Assembly: GCF_003315415.1 (NCBI RefSeq)
Contig: NZ_QNSB01000003.1
Span: forward strand, 340,687 to 404,686
Direction of reading: 5' to 3'
Length of the DNA: 64,000 nucleotides
DNA from: Brevibacterium sanguinis
GTDB taxonomy: Bacteria > Actinomycetota > Actinomycetes > Actinomycetales > Brevibacteriaceae
The translations under genes and the position numbers were made by a program. This document shows positions 55,890 through 64,000 of the stretch, piece by piece (the stretch's first letter is position 1; each line of letters starts with the position of its first letter). The notes under the pieces are model-generated. The model worked only from the letters and a program-made list of their open reading frames with translations. It had not been told where the DNA came from and searched no databases.

Positions 55890-58544
55890 CTAACGACTGA
55901 AGGTCAACGCCCGCTCGGAATGCCTGGACACTTCCTGAGCCCGCAGGGCCCGCTGCGCATCGGCGAGGTTCTCGCGCATGAGCCGCACGAGCCCCTTCGG
56001 AGCGGCCGGGTGATCGGCCAGCCACTGCCGCGCCTGGTCCACGGTCCGCTCGGAGGCCGGAGGGAACAGCCGCTGGGTCATGGTCTGGGCCATCTCCAGC
56101 GTTCGCGTCTCCCACCATCCCGACACCCGCTGGAAGTACTCGGAGGCGAAGTCGTGGAGAGGCTGTCCGGCGGCGATGAGCTCGCCGTCGGGCAGCTGCA
56201 GTCCGCGGGCGAAGCCGATCGCCAGGGCACCGAGCTCGGAGTTGGGCAGATCGATGTCGTCGATCATCCGGGTGAACGCCCAGGTCTTCGCCTCGGTGGT
56301 GGGTCGGGCGCTGCGGGCGGTCGCGGCCTGCCGCTGACCCGTGGCACTCGGATCGGCCTCGACCGCCGAGGTGATGGCCTCCTCGGTGCAGGCGTCCCGA
56401 CCGGCCAGGGCGATGAGGATCTGCCACCGCAGGTCCGTGTCGAGGGCGATGCCGAAGACCTCTCCCTCCTCGAGGTCGAGCCACGACTGCAGTCGGGAGA
56501 TCTGCTCCTCGGTGCGCGCGTGCCGGACGAATCCCTGGACGAACTGGAACGCCTGGTCGGTGCCGGAGGCGATGGTGCCGAGGAGGTCGAGCAGACGATC
56601 GGCGACATCGGCATGGGCCCGAGCCCGATCGGCGGGAGGCAGATAGGCTCCCACCGCCGTGTCGAGCTGCCGCATCTGCATGAGCAGTCCCGAGGAGTGG
56701 GTGATCGCGGCGAGATGGGTGAGGACGACGTCGATGTACTCCTGGACGGGTCGGTCACCGTCGCGCACACCGTCCCAAAGGGTGTTGAGGATGAGCAGCT
56801 GGGTGAGGGAGTCCTCGAAGTCGCCGAGGCGCTCGCCCGCCACGCGCATGCTCTCGGGATCGAACCTGACCTTCGCATACGTGAGGTCCGCGTCGTTGAC
56901 GACGATGACATCGGGCTTGGCGACGCCGCGCGCCTCGGCGACGGTCGCCTCGGCGGAATCGATGTCGAGGGGGAACGAATGGGTCCGCACGAGCCGCCCC
57001 GATCCGTCGTCGGAGTAGAAGCCGATGGCCAGCCGATGCGGCCGCAGGGACGGGACCGGCTGGTCCTCGAGGATCCACGGCTCCTGGGTCACCCGCAGCG
57101 CGGAGACGACCTCGCCGGCGTCCGTCGACTCGGTGTCCACCTCGGCGGTGATGAGGTTGATCCCCGACTCCTCGAGCCACAGCCTCGACCAGGTGCCCAG
57201 ATCACGGCCGCTCGTCGCCTCGAGCTCGTCGAGGAGGTCGGCGAGCTCGGTGTTCGACCACGCGTGCCGGTGGAAGTAGGTCGTGAGACCGGCGAAGAAC
57301 TCCGCGCGCCCGACCCAGGCGACGAGCTGCTTGAGGACGGAGGCGCCCTTGGCGTAGGTGATGCCGTCGAAGTTGACCTCGACATCGGCGAGATCCTCGA
57401 TGGGAGCGACGATCGGATGGGTGCTCGGCAGCTGATCCTGCCGGTAGGCCCACGACTTCTCTATCGTCGCGAACGTCGTCCACGCCTCGGCGAACCGGGT
57501 CGCCTCGGCGGTCGCCAGCGTCGACATGAACTCCGCGAAGGACTCGTTGAGCCACAGGTCGTTCCACCAGCGCATCGTCACGAGGTCGCCGAACCACATG
57601 TGGGCGAGCTCGTGGAGCACGGTCACGGCCCGTCGTTCGACGAGCGCCTCGGTCGGTCGGGAGCGGAAGATGTAGTTCTCGAGGATCGTCACCGCACCGG
57701 CGTTCTCCATCGCTCCGGCGTTGAACTCGGGGACGAAGAGCTGGTCGTACTTCTCGAACGGATAGGCGGTGCCGAACTCGCGTTCGAAGAACTCGAAGCC
57801 GGCACGGGTGATCGCGAAGAGGTTCTCGGCGTCGAGGTGCTCGAACAGCGAGGCACGGCAGTAGAGACCGAGCGGAACCGGGGAGCCGTCGGAGGAGACG
57901 AGCTCGGAGTGGACGCTCCTGTAGGGGCCGGCGACGATCGCGGTGATGTAGGAGGAGATCGGAGTCGTCGGCGCGAACTGCCAGACCGAAGTGTCGGGGA
58001 TCGGCTTCTCGCCGAGGTCGGCGAAGACCTCGGAGGGGTCGGCCGGGGTCGGGGTCGGGGAGTTCGACACCACGGTCCAGTGGTCCGGGGCGACGACGGT
58101 GAACGAGAACGAGGCCTTGAGGTCCGGCTGCTCGAACACGGGGAAGACGCGCCGGGCGTCGGGAACCTCGAACTGCGTGTACAGATAGGTCTCGTCGTCG
58201 ATCGGGTCGACGAACCGATGCAGCCCCTCGCCGGTGTTCATGTAGTGGAAATGGGCGTCGATGACGAGCTCGTTCTCCGCGGCGAGCCCCGGCAGAGTGA
58301 TGCGAGCGGGGGAGACGACCTCGGCGATCTCGAGGTCGAGGCCGTTGAGCTGGATGCGCTCGACGCTCGCGGTGATCGCGTCGATGAACGACGTCGACCC
58401 CTCGGCGGCGGTGAAGCGGGTGCGGGAGCGAACTCGGAAGTGCTCGCCGCGTCCGTCGAGCACCAGGACGATCTCGTAGCTCGAGACGTCGACGAGCGAC
58501 GCACGGGTCTGGGCTTCCTCGCGGGTGAGGTTGTGGTGGGGCAC
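55890..58544 (-). CDS. pepN: Aminopeptidase N (M1 family)
   Basis: 884 residues. GTG at 58544 is chosen because CGGAGG lies six bases before it, and because NLTREEA follows at the distance usual for actinobacterial PepN; ATG 58559 would overlap its own ribosome site. Substrate motif GAMEN and zinc motif HELAHMWFGDLVTMRWWNDLWLNESFAEF are intact. The C-terminal ERAP1-like helical domain is complete. Removes N-terminal residues from peptides in the cytoplasm. Confidence 0.96.
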   Translation of the reverse strand: MPHHNLTREEAQTRASLVDVSSYEIVLVLDGRGEHFRVRSRTRFTAAEGSTSFIDAITASVERIQLNGLDLEIAEVVSPARITLPGLAAENELVIDAHFHYMNTGEGLHRFVDPIDDETYLYTQFEVPDARRVFPVFEQPDLKASFSFTVVAPDHWTVVSNSPTPTPADPSEVFADLGEKPIPDTSVWQFAPTTPISSYITAIVAGPYRSVHSELVSSDGSPVPLGLYCRASLFEHLDAENLFAITRAGFEFFEREFGTAYPFEKYDQLFVPEFNAGAMENAGAVTILENYIFRSRPTEALVERRAVTVLHELAHMWFGDLVTMRWWNDLWLNESFAEFMSTLATAEATRFAEAWTTFATIEKSWAYRQDQLPSTHPIVAPIEDLADVEVNFDGITYAKGASVLKQLVAWVGRAEFFAGLTTYFHRHAWSNTELADLLDELEATSGRDLGTWSRLWLEESGINLITAEVDTESTDAGEVVSALRVTQEPWILEDQPVPSLRPHRLAIGFYSDDGSGRLVRTHSFPLDIDSAEATVAEARGVAKPDVIVVNDADLTYAKVRFDPESMRVAGERLGDFEDSLTQLLILNTLWDGVRDGDRPVQEYIDVVLTHLAAITHSSGLLMQMRQLDTAVGAYLPPADRARAHADVADRLLDLLGTIASGTDQAFQFVQGFVRHARTEEQISRLQSWLDLEEGEVFGIALDTDLRWQILIALAGRDACTEEAITSAVEADPSATGQRQAATARSARPTTEAKTWAFTRMIDDIDLPNSELGALAIGFARGLQLPDGELIAAGQPLHDFASEYFQRVSGWWETRTLEMAQTMTQRLFPPASERTVDQARQWLADHPAAPKGLVRLMRENLADAQRALRAQEVSRHSERALTFSR

Positions 58545-58691
58545 GGGTGTCCTCCGCATCGGGACCGGATGTTCTTCGCCATTCTGTCATGGACGCCGTC
58601 GGTGGCCCCTGCGGCGGGTGCGGGAGAACCGGGACAACCCGCCCGTCGACGACTCGGCTCGGAGCGCATCGAGGCGATCCGCCCGAACGCA

Positions 58692-58721
58692 TTCATCGTC
58701 GCCGCCCGGGCTTGATAAATT
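58692..58721 (+). promoter_or_regulatory. Candidate promoter of the DsbA-family gene
   Basis: TTCATC and TAAATT, 18 bases apart, with the unusually AT-rich TTGATAAATT standing out in this GC-rich host region. Located in the space between divergent pepN and the gene at 58771. Confidence 0.4.
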
Positions 58722-58770
58722 GGGCTCGATCACGGGTGAGTGCCCGCGACGGCTGCGACCGAGGAGTGCA

Positions 58771-59376
58771 ATGACCAGAGAGACCCTTGACCTGTGGTTC
58801 GACATCGCCTGCCCCTGGGCCTGGATGACGTCCCGCTGGGCGCTGGAGGTCGCGCAGGTGCGCGACGTCGAGGTGAAGTTCCACGTGATGAGCCTCAACA
58901 TCCTCAACCGTGAGCGCGATCTCGATCCCGACTACCGCGCGCTCATGGACCGAGCCCTGTCCCCGATGCGCGTCGTCACCGCTGCGATCGCCGAGCACGG
59001 CGATGAGATCGCCGAACCCCTCTACACCGCGATCGGCACCCGCGTGCACCCGGGAGGGGAGACGGACTTCGACAAGGCCACCGCCGAGGCGCTCGCGGAG
59101 CTGGGCCTGCCCGCCGAGCTGATGGCGTACGGAGACCGGGACGACTACGACGCCGCTCTGCAGTCCTCCCACGACGAGGGCCTCGCTCTCGTGGGCGCGG
59201 ACGTGGGCACCCCGATCTGCCGGGTCGCGGGCACCGCGTTCTTCGGCCCGGTCGTGACTCCGGCGCCCAAGGGAGAGGATGCCGGCCGCCTCTTCGACGG
59301 AGTCGTCGCCGTCGCCTCCACACCCGGCTTCTACGAGCTCAAGCGCACCCGCGACCAGGGGCCGATCTTCGACTGA
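58771..59376 (+). CDS. DsbA-family oxidoreductase, mycothiol-dependent nitroreductase-like
   Basis: 201 residues from ATG 58771 with GAGGAG upstream. LDLWFDIACPWAWMTSRWALE is the start of DsbA/HCCA-like proteins of the Rv2466c kind; GTPICRVAGTAFFGPVVTP contains the cis-Pro region. The usual CPWC active site is CPWA here, so only one Cys remains, which fits a monothiol mechanism with mycothiol rather than disulfide exchange (inference). Cytoplasmic, no signal peptide. Confidence 0.85.
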   Translation: MTRETLDLWFDIACPWAWMTSRWALEVAQVRDVEVKFHVMSLNILNRERDLDPDYRALMDRALSPMRVVTAAIAEHGDEIAEPLYTAIGTRVHPGGETDFDKATAEALAELGLPAELMAYGDRDDYDAALQSSHDEGLALVGADVGTPICRVAGTAFFGPVVTPAPKGEDAGRLFDGVVAVASTPGFYELKRTRDQGPIFD

Positions 59377-59429
59377 TCAGTTCTCTGCCACCACCAGTTC
59401 TCATCCACCACCAGCTCGAAGGAGCATCC

Positions 59430-59903
59430 ATGAAGGTTCACCTCGGCACCGACCACGCCGGATTCGCATTCAAAGAGGTCCTCAAGGCCCACCTCGGCGA
59501 GGCCGGGCACCAGGTCGTCGATCACGGCGCGTTCGAATACGACGCTCAGGACGACTACCCCGCATTCTGCATCGAGGCCGCCCAGGGCGTTGTCGACGAC
59601 CGCACCGCCGGCGAGGACGCCCTGGGCGTCGTCATCGGCGGATCGGGCAACGGCGAGCAGATGGCGGCGAACAAGGTCAGGGGAGCGCGGGCCGCGCTCG
59701 CCTGGAACCCGGAGATCGCGAGGCTGGCCCGCCAGCACAACGACGCCCAGATCGTGTCGGTCGGCGCTCGCCAGCATTCCGAGGAGGAGGCGATCGCGAT
59801 CGTCGACGCCTTCCTCGCCGAGCCGTTCTCCGGCGACGACCGCCACCAGCGTCGGATCGGCATCATGGCCGACTACGAGGAGAAGGGCCGGGACGCGTTG
59901 TGA
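59430..59903 (+). CDS. rpiB: Ribose-5-phosphate isomerase B
   Basis: 157 residues with GAAGGAGCATCC upstream. GTDHAGFAFKE, VVIGGSGNGEQMAANKVRGARAAL and the C-terminal HQRRIG are the RpiB signatures; the anion-hole GSGNG and the catalytic Glu/Ser type of the actinobacterial group are recognisable. Interconverts ribose 5-phosphate and ribulose 5-phosphate. Overlaps the next gene by four bases. Confidence 0.96.
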   Translation: MKVHLGTDHAGFAFKEVLKAHLGEAGHQVVDHGAFEYDAQDDYPAFCIEAAQGVVDDRTAGEDALGVVIGGSGNGEQMAANKVRGARAALAWNPEIARLARQHNDAQIVSVGARQHSEEEAIAIVDAFLAEPFSGDDRHQRRIGIMADYEEKGRDAL

Positions 59904-61012
59904 GGATCACGGGCGCGGTGCTGCGGGAGATGGGCCGGGAGCGCCCCTATGCCGGCTCGCGTCCGCTGGCCATCGAGGAGCTCGAGCTCGACGAGCCCGG
60001 TCCCGGCGAGGTGCTCATCCGGCTGACCGCGGCCGGGGTCTGCCACTCCGACCTCTCCGTCGTCGACGGGAACCGGCCTCGGCCGCTGCCGATGCTCCTC
60101 GGGCATGAGGGTGCCGGCATCGTCGAGACCCTCGGGCCCGGCGTGGACGACCTCAGCGTCGGGCAGTCGGTGGTGACCGTGTTCCTGCCGCGCTGCGGGG
60201 AATGCGCGAACTGTCGCACCGACGGCAAGCTTCCGTGCACTCCCGGCAGCGCGACGAACGCGGCCGGGACTCTGCCGTTCGACGGACACGAGGTGCGCCT
60301 CCACGACGCTTCCGGCACCGAGGTGCTCCACCACCTCGGCGCCTCCGTCTTCGCGACCCACGCGGTCGTCAATCGCGCCTCGCTCGTCCCGATCGGGGCC
60401 GACGTGCCCGCGCCGATCGCCGCGGTGCTGGGCTGCGCGGTGCTCACCGGCGGGGGAGCCGTGCTCAACGCCGGAGCCCCGCGCGCCCAGGACGAGGTGA
60501 TGATCGTCGGACTCGGCGGCGTCGGGATGGCCGCGCTGCTCACGGCCCTGAGCATCGAGACCGCCGGAGTGATCGGGGTCGACGCGAATCCCGACAAGCT
60601 CGAGCGGGCCCGGGAGCTCGGCGCCACCGAGGTCTTCACCCCCGACCAGCTCGGCGACCGGAAGGCCGCGGTCGTCGTCGAATGCGCGGGCCATCCGCGC
60701 GCCTTCGAGACCGCCTTCACCGCGACCGCCGTGGGCGGCACCACCGTCACGGTCGGGCTGCCGGCCCCCGACGCGGTCTCCCGGATCACCCCGGTGACGC
60801 TGACGGCTGAGGCCCGGACGGTGATCGGCTCCTATCTCGGTTCGGCCGTTTCCAGCCGGGACATCCCCGTCTACGCGCAGCTGTGGAGGGAGGGCAAGCT
60901 GCCCGTCGAGGAGCTCATCTCCGACACCATCGGACTGCACGAGATCAACGCGGCCTTCGACGCCCTGGCCGAGGGAACCGTCGTGCGGCAGATCATCGAC
61001 TTCCGGCGGTGA
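59900..61012 (+). CDS. Zinc-dependent alcohol dehydrogenase (MDR family)
   Basis: 370 residues from GTG 59900, overlapping the rpiB TGA. GVCHSDLSVVDG and GHEGAGIVETLG give the catalytic zinc ligands, CGECANCRTDGKLPC the structural zinc, and VGLGGVGMAALL the NAD(P) Rossmann motif. Resembles class III-like or mycothiol-dependent formaldehyde dehydrogenases, but substrate cannot be told. Converges on the DUF222 gene. Confidence 0.92.
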   Translation: MRITGAVLREMGRERPYAGSRPLAIEELELDEPGPGEVLIRLTAAGVCHSDLSVVDGNRPRPLPMLLGHEGAGIVETLGPGVDDLSVGQSVVTVFLPRCGECANCRTDGKLPCTPGSATNAAGTLPFDGHEVRLHDASGTEVLHHLGASVFATHAVVNRASLVPIGADVPAPIAAVLGCAVLTGGGAVLNAGAPRAQDEVMIVGLGGVGMAALLTALSIETAGVIGVDANPDKLERARELGATEVFTPDQLGDRKAAVVVECAGHPRAFETAFTATAVGGTTVTVGLPAPDAVSRITPVTLTAEARTVIGSYLGSAVSSRDIPVYAQLWREGKLPVEELISDTIGLHEINAAFDALAEGTVVRQIIDFRR

Positions 61013-61042
61013 CCAGGAGGCCCGGCGAGGAGCGCGCAAGCG

Positions 61043-62578
61043 TCACGTCGCGGCGATGAGAAGGTGCGAGAGGAGCTGCAGCTCGACCTGACTGGGGACA
61101 GGATCAGGATCCGCCTCCATGAGGCTCTGCGATGGCGACGGTCGACCTAGTCGCTGTGGGGGAGCGGGCGGGGGTCGTTCCGGTCGCGGCGCGGGAGCGG
61201 GCGGCGGTCGGGACGGGAGTGCGGCGGGTGGAGGCGCGAGTGCCCGCGGCGGCCTCTCGGGCTCGAGAAACCCGCCCAGGGTCTGTCGCCAGTCCCGGGC
61301 ACCGGCAGGTGTGTTCAGCGACCGCCGAGGAACCCGCATCCGGGTCACGAACGGGCGCGGCCCCACTCGGTAACTGCGGCCTGCGGGGGTCGAGACCTCC
61401 AAGCCGCCCTCAGCGGACCGATGACTCCATCCGGGATGCTCCTTCGCGTAATTGCAGCTGGCGCAGAGCCCGCTGGCGTTGTCCCAGGTGGTGGAGCCAC
61501 CCTGGGCTACGGGGACGGCATGGTCGGCGTGCTTGATGCGGGCATCGCACCACGGCGTCCTGCAGACATCGTCTCGGAAGACGACCATTCGTCGCAGTTG
61601 GCCCGAGAATTCGCGCCGCTTCGACTCCATCCCCACCAACTGGTTCTCCGTGGGAGAGGTGAACAAGCGACGGAGGAACACTCGCGCCTCGTTCGCGGCG
61701 ATCATCTCGCGCGCTGTCCGGCTCGGCACCGGGCCGAACCCGGGCAACCACGCGGGGACCGGCCCGGAGTCAATGAGGGAATCGACGTCGATGACAACAT
61801 TCACCTCCACGGGGACCGCTGCAGCGTCCGCCTGTCCGGTCGCCCGTTCGACGAGGAGGTCTGCCATCACCTGGGAATGGGTGCGCCCCTCGGCGGCTCC
61901 TGCCGCGACTGCGGTGTCGGCGGCAGTCCTCAGTCCTTCATAGACGGCCACCGCCTGGAGTAACGGCAGGGTCGCACTGACACGTCCCAGGCCGTGGCGG
62001 GTCGGCGACATCGTCACCCGCCGCTGTCCTGCCGCGCGAGCGGCCTGCTCACCGGCAGCATCCGCGGCGATTTCGGCAGCCAGAGCACGAGCTTCGTTGC
62101 GCAATGTGGTGAGGCCGACCTCGGGCAGGGTGGTCCGCATCCGGCGGTCGACGCGGCGGCGCTGCTCGGCAGTGAGATCGGCGGTCTCATCGACGATGAT
62201 CTGGGCCTTCGCCTCGCTGATGACTCCGCTGCTCAGCGCCGCGAACGTCGCGGGCAGCTCGGCGGTGAGGACGCGAGCCGTGGTGAGGAACTTCCGGCCC
62301 GTCCCCGGACTCGTCCTCCTCGCCAGGCCGATCTCGTCCCCGGCACGTCTGCCCTGTTGGGCGGCGGGGACGTCGTTGGACCTGTCACGGGTGCGGCGTA
62401 GCTGGTCGAACGCGACCGCTTCACGGGCTTGGGCACCGGTGAGAGCCGCTTTGAGCTCTTCGAACGCGGTGATCCGGTCCAGCGCCTCGCATTCGGTGGC
62501 GCCAGGCGGAAGCGAGCGGAGGAGCGCACCGAGCCGGTCCACCTCGGCGAGGGCGTCGATCGCGTGCTGTGCCTCCAT
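61043..62578 (-). CDS. DUF222 / 13E12-type protein with HNH nuclease domain
   Basis: 511 residues. The N-terminal DUF222 region (about 20-300) is followed by the HNH: CRTPWCDARIKHADHAVPVAQGGSTTWDNASGLCASCNYAKEHPGW (residues quoted in parts: CRTPWC, DHAVPVAQGG, CASCNYAKE). A Pro-rich C-terminal tail (about 440-490) follows. This is the multi-copy actinobacterial 13E12 repeat family; its role is unknown, sometimes viewed as mobile-like. Usually present in several copies per genome. Confidence 0.92.
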   Translation of the reverse strand: MEAQHAIDALAEVDRLGALLRSLPPGATECEALDRITAFEELKAALTGAQAREAVAFDQLRRTRDRSNDVPAAQQGRRAGDEIGLARRTSPGTGRKFLTTARVLTAELPATFAALSSGVISEAKAQIIVDETADLTAEQRRRVDRRMRTTLPEVGLTTLRNEARALAAEIAADAAGEQAARAAGQRRVTMSPTRHGLGRVSATLPLLQAVAVYEGLRTAADTAVAAGAAEGRTHSQVMADLLVERATGQADAAAVPVEVNVVIDVDSLIDSGPVPAWLPGFGPVPSRTAREMIAANEARVFLRRLFTSPTENQLVGMESKRREFSGQLRRMVVFRDDVCRTPWCDARIKHADHAVPVAQGGSTTWDNASGLCASCNYAKEHPGWSHRSAEGGLEVSTPAGRSYRVGPRPFVTRMRVPRRSLNTPAGARDWRQTLGGFLEPERPPRALAPPPAALPSRPPPAPAPRPERPPPAPPQRLGRPSPSQSLMEADPDPVPSQVELQLLSHLLIAAT

Positions 62579-62654
62579 GGTCCGACTCTAGTCGGAGGCA
62601 CTGACACAGGATTCCGCGTCGTCGGACAGGGCCACTTGGCGGTGCTGACTCCGG

Positions 62655-63464
62655 TCACTCCGCGGCGCTGAGCAGCGGTGCGACCTTCGCGGAATGCCAC
62701 ACGTAGAAGGTGGTGCCGGTCTTCATCCTCCGGGCCTTGGCCAGACCGTCGTCGAGGGCGACCTGGGTCGCGGCCTTGTCCGCGCGCAGCCCCAGTTGCT
62801 CGAGGCGCCGGCCGACGGCGATCGATGACAGTCCGAGCTCCTGCCCGATCTCCGTCTGCGTCGCCCACGGGCCCTTCCTCCTGCGCTTCTTCGTTCCGGC
62901 GTCGTGCTGAGACGTGGTGCCCGCATCGCGGCGGGGCTTCGTGCCCGCCTCGGCGCCGGTCGGCCGCCAGTCGATCTCGTGGTGGCCCGTGACCCGCAGG
63001 GTGTCGGCACGACGATCGGCGAATCGGGCGGAGAGGAGATCGGCGGCGGTGTTGAGGGGATGGGCGTTGGTCTCGTCATGGCCCGGGACCCAGACGAACG
63101 ACACCGGGGCCGACCGCGCCGCGATGAGGTCGAGGATCGCGTAGATGAGGTCGAGGTTCTTCTTGCCGGCCGCCTTGGCGGGGTCCCGTCGCCATGCCGG
63201 CGCCCACTTCGTGATGCAGTTGATGGCGTACTGACTGTCGGACTCGATGACGAGAGCGGTGTCGGGGTGGTCGGCGAGGGCCATCCTGATGGCGGTGAGC
63301 TCGGCGACGTTGTTGGTCTCCCGGATCCACGATCCCGCGGCGTAGTTCCCGTGCTCATCGATCCAGGCCCAGCCTGCCGGGCCCGGGTTCTTCCTCGCCG
63401 CTCCGTCGGTGCCGATCCGCAATGCCGAAGTCTCCTGCGTGGCTGATCGCGCAGTCCCGACCAT
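62655..63464 (-). CDS. rnhA: Ribonuclease HI with C-terminal HTH-like domain
   Basis: 269 residues from ATG at 63464 (GGAAGG ten bases upstream); an in-frame extension further upstream runs into tRNA-Pro and is not used. Catalytic residues: Asp in RIGTDGAARKNPGPAGWAW, Glu in NNVAELTAIRMAL, Asp in VIESDSQYAINC and the final HPLNTAADLLSARFAD. After residue 150 a basic linker leads to TEIGQELGLSSIAVGRRLEQLGL, a helix-turn-helix. Degrades RNA in RNA:DNA hybrids. Confidence 0.93.
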   Translation of the reverse strand: MVGTARSATQETSALRIGTDGAARKNPGPAGWAWIDEHGNYAAGSWIRETNNVAELTAIRMALADHPDTALVIESDSQYAINCITKWAPAWRRDPAKAAGKKNLDLIYAILDLIAARSAPVSFVWVPGHDETNAHPLNTAADLLSARFADRRADTLRVTGHHEIDWRPTGAEAGTKPRRDAGTTSQHDAGTKKRRRKGPWATQTEIGQELGLSSIAVGRRLEQLGLRADKAATQVALDDGLAKARRMKTGTTFYVWHSAKVAPLLSAAE

Positions 63465-63557
63465 GTGTCCCATCCCTTCCGTCGGCGGAGCGATCCGACT
63501 CCGCTCATGCCCGTTGTCGGGCCTCGTCCGCTGTTCGACTGTGCCGACAGGCACAGA

Positions 63558-63591
63558 AGAAGCCGCTCGGACCGGAGTCCGAACGGCTTCT
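63558..63591 (-). terminator. Terminator of tRNA-Pro
   Basis: AGAAGCCG...CGGCTTCT: 15-bp stem (one mismatch) with loop CGGA on the + strand numbering. It lies directly 3' of tRNA-Pro on the - strand, followed by a short T/C tract. Confidence 0.75.
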
Positions 63592-63597
63592 CGTTCG

Positions 63598-63671
63598 TCG
63601 GGATGACAGGATTTGAACCTGCGACCCTCTGTTCCCAAAACAGATGCGCTACCAAGCTGCGCCACATCCCG
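63598..63671 (-). tRNA. tRNA-Pro (anticodon TGG)
   Basis: Acceptor CGGGATG pairs with CATCCCG; anticodon arm TCTGT-TTTGGGA-ACAGA gives TGG; T arm GCAGG-TTCAAAT-CCTGT. Discriminator A, CCA not encoded. 74 bases. Confidence 0.96.
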
Positions 63672-63785
63672 CGACGAAGACAATCTAACCACAGCCCCGA
63701 CACCGATGCACGTCAGCGCCGACGGTCCGAGCGAATGGGAGGCGGGTCACAGATCCCATTGTGACGCAGGTCATCGGGAGTCGAT

Positions 63786-63815
63786 TTGTCGACCGGGTCG
63801 GGGCTCGACTATAGT
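63786..63815 (+). promoter_or_regulatory. Promoter of tRNA-Gly
   Basis: TTGTCG (63786-63791) and TATAGT (63810-63815), 18 bases apart; transcription would start just before the tRNA at 63830. Confidence 0.65.
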
Positions 63816-63829
63816 CATATTCGCAGCAC

Positions 63830-63903
63830 GGGGATGTAGCTCAATGGTAGAGCCTCAGTCTTCCAAACTGATGGTGCGGGTTCGATTCCCGTCATCCCCT
63901 CCA
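63830..63903 (+). tRNA. tRNA-Gly (anticodon TCC)
   Basis: Acceptor GGGGATG pairs with CATCCCC; anticodon arm TCAGT-CTTCCAA-ACTGA gives TCC; T arm GCGGG-TTCGATT-CCCGT. Discriminator T, encoded CCA at 63901-63903. Confidence 0.96.
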
Positions 63904-63911
63904 CGTGTCCT

Positions 63912-63957
63912 GAGTCGCGACATCGTTGACAGACGATGTCGCGACTTGGGACTTTTT
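63912..63957 (+). terminator. Terminator of tRNA-Gly
   Basis: GTCGCGACATCGT (63914-63926) pairs perfectly with ACGATGTCGCGAC (63933-63945) around TGACAG, with A-T and G-T extensions, and TTTTTT follows at 63953. Confidence 0.92.
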
Positions 63958-64000
63958 TGTGGGTTCACTCCTGGAATCAGATACCGTCCTGGTTGTCGTG

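Noticed and set aside
55875..58715. 946-codon open frame on the + strand over pepN
   Set aside because: pepN on the other strand has all M1 catalytic motifs; the + strand frame is compositional only.
61043..62578. DUF222-HNH gene as an insertion sequence
   Set aside because: No terminal inverted repeats, target duplications or transposase are seen; it is a normal member of the actinobacterial 13E12 family.
63465..63692. N-terminal extension of RNase HI
   Set aside because: The extended frame runs through tRNA-Pro and its terminator, so it cannot be the native start.

Overview
The window is a high-GC actinobacterial chromosome segment. Most of a siphovirus-type prophage (left edge to about 44,971) is joined to ordinary host chromosome (about 45,000 to 64,000). 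The host genes (paired dynamin-like GTPases, ettA, tesB, a group II truncated globin, an M1 aminopeptidase, a mycothiol-era DsbA-like protein, a DUF222/13E12 HNH protein) point to Actinomycetota. A Micrococcales genus such as Brevibacterium would fit, but the genus is inference. No integrase, repressor or left attachment site is in view, so the prophage extends beyond the left edge.

Prophage early region (1-16.4 kb, + strand): the genes overlap almost continuously through ATGA/GTGA couplings. They include HNH and NUMOD4-HNH proteins, a C5-cytosine methyltransferase, a beta-class adenine/cytosine-N4 methyltransferase, a RusA resolvase, an NrdH-like redoxin, a replication initiator/helicase loader, a DnaB helicase, a PolB/DnaQ-like exonuclease with a zinc ribbon, an SSB, and then about 25 small orphan proteins. 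The helicase-loader gene carries five 12-bp iterons, which resembles the lambda origin inside gene O. From 16.4 to 18.5 kb lie a possible short transcript, a truncated tRNA-like sequence, tRNA-Trp(CCA), tRNA-Gln(CTG), small zinc-binding proteins and an HNH protein.

Prophage late region (18.6-42.3 kb, + strand): small and large terminase, portal, MuF, scaffold, decoration and capsid proteins, neck proteins, major tail protein, tail chaperones (with a -1 frameshift), a 1,221-residue tape measure with two wall-degrading domains, Dit, baseplate and fibre proteins, a predicted glycerophosphodiesterase, membrane proteins, an amidase endolysin and a holin. The portal frame is broken at a run of nine C, and its missing C-terminus continues in the +1 frame. 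A TM2-domain membrane protein runs on the - strand inside the tail module.

Right end (42.3-44.97 kb): a two-gene HicA-like cassette sits between strong terminators. It is followed by - strand genes (HTH, HTH/zinc, GNAT-like and a zinc protein) driven by two near-identical promoters, each overlapped by two palindromic operators. CGTAT repeats and the 3' end of a tRNA, probably tRNA-Arg, form attR.

Host part: a dynamin-like pair, an SSB paralogue, a lipoprotein, EttA, TesB, a hotdog thioesterase, a hypothetical protein, truncated globin, MscS, PepN, a DsbA-family protein, RpiB, a Zn alcohol dehydrogenase, a DUF222-HNH protein, RNase HI with a C-terminal HTH, tRNA-Pro(TGG) and tRNA-Gly(TCC). 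Product names are from sequence reading alone, without database searches.
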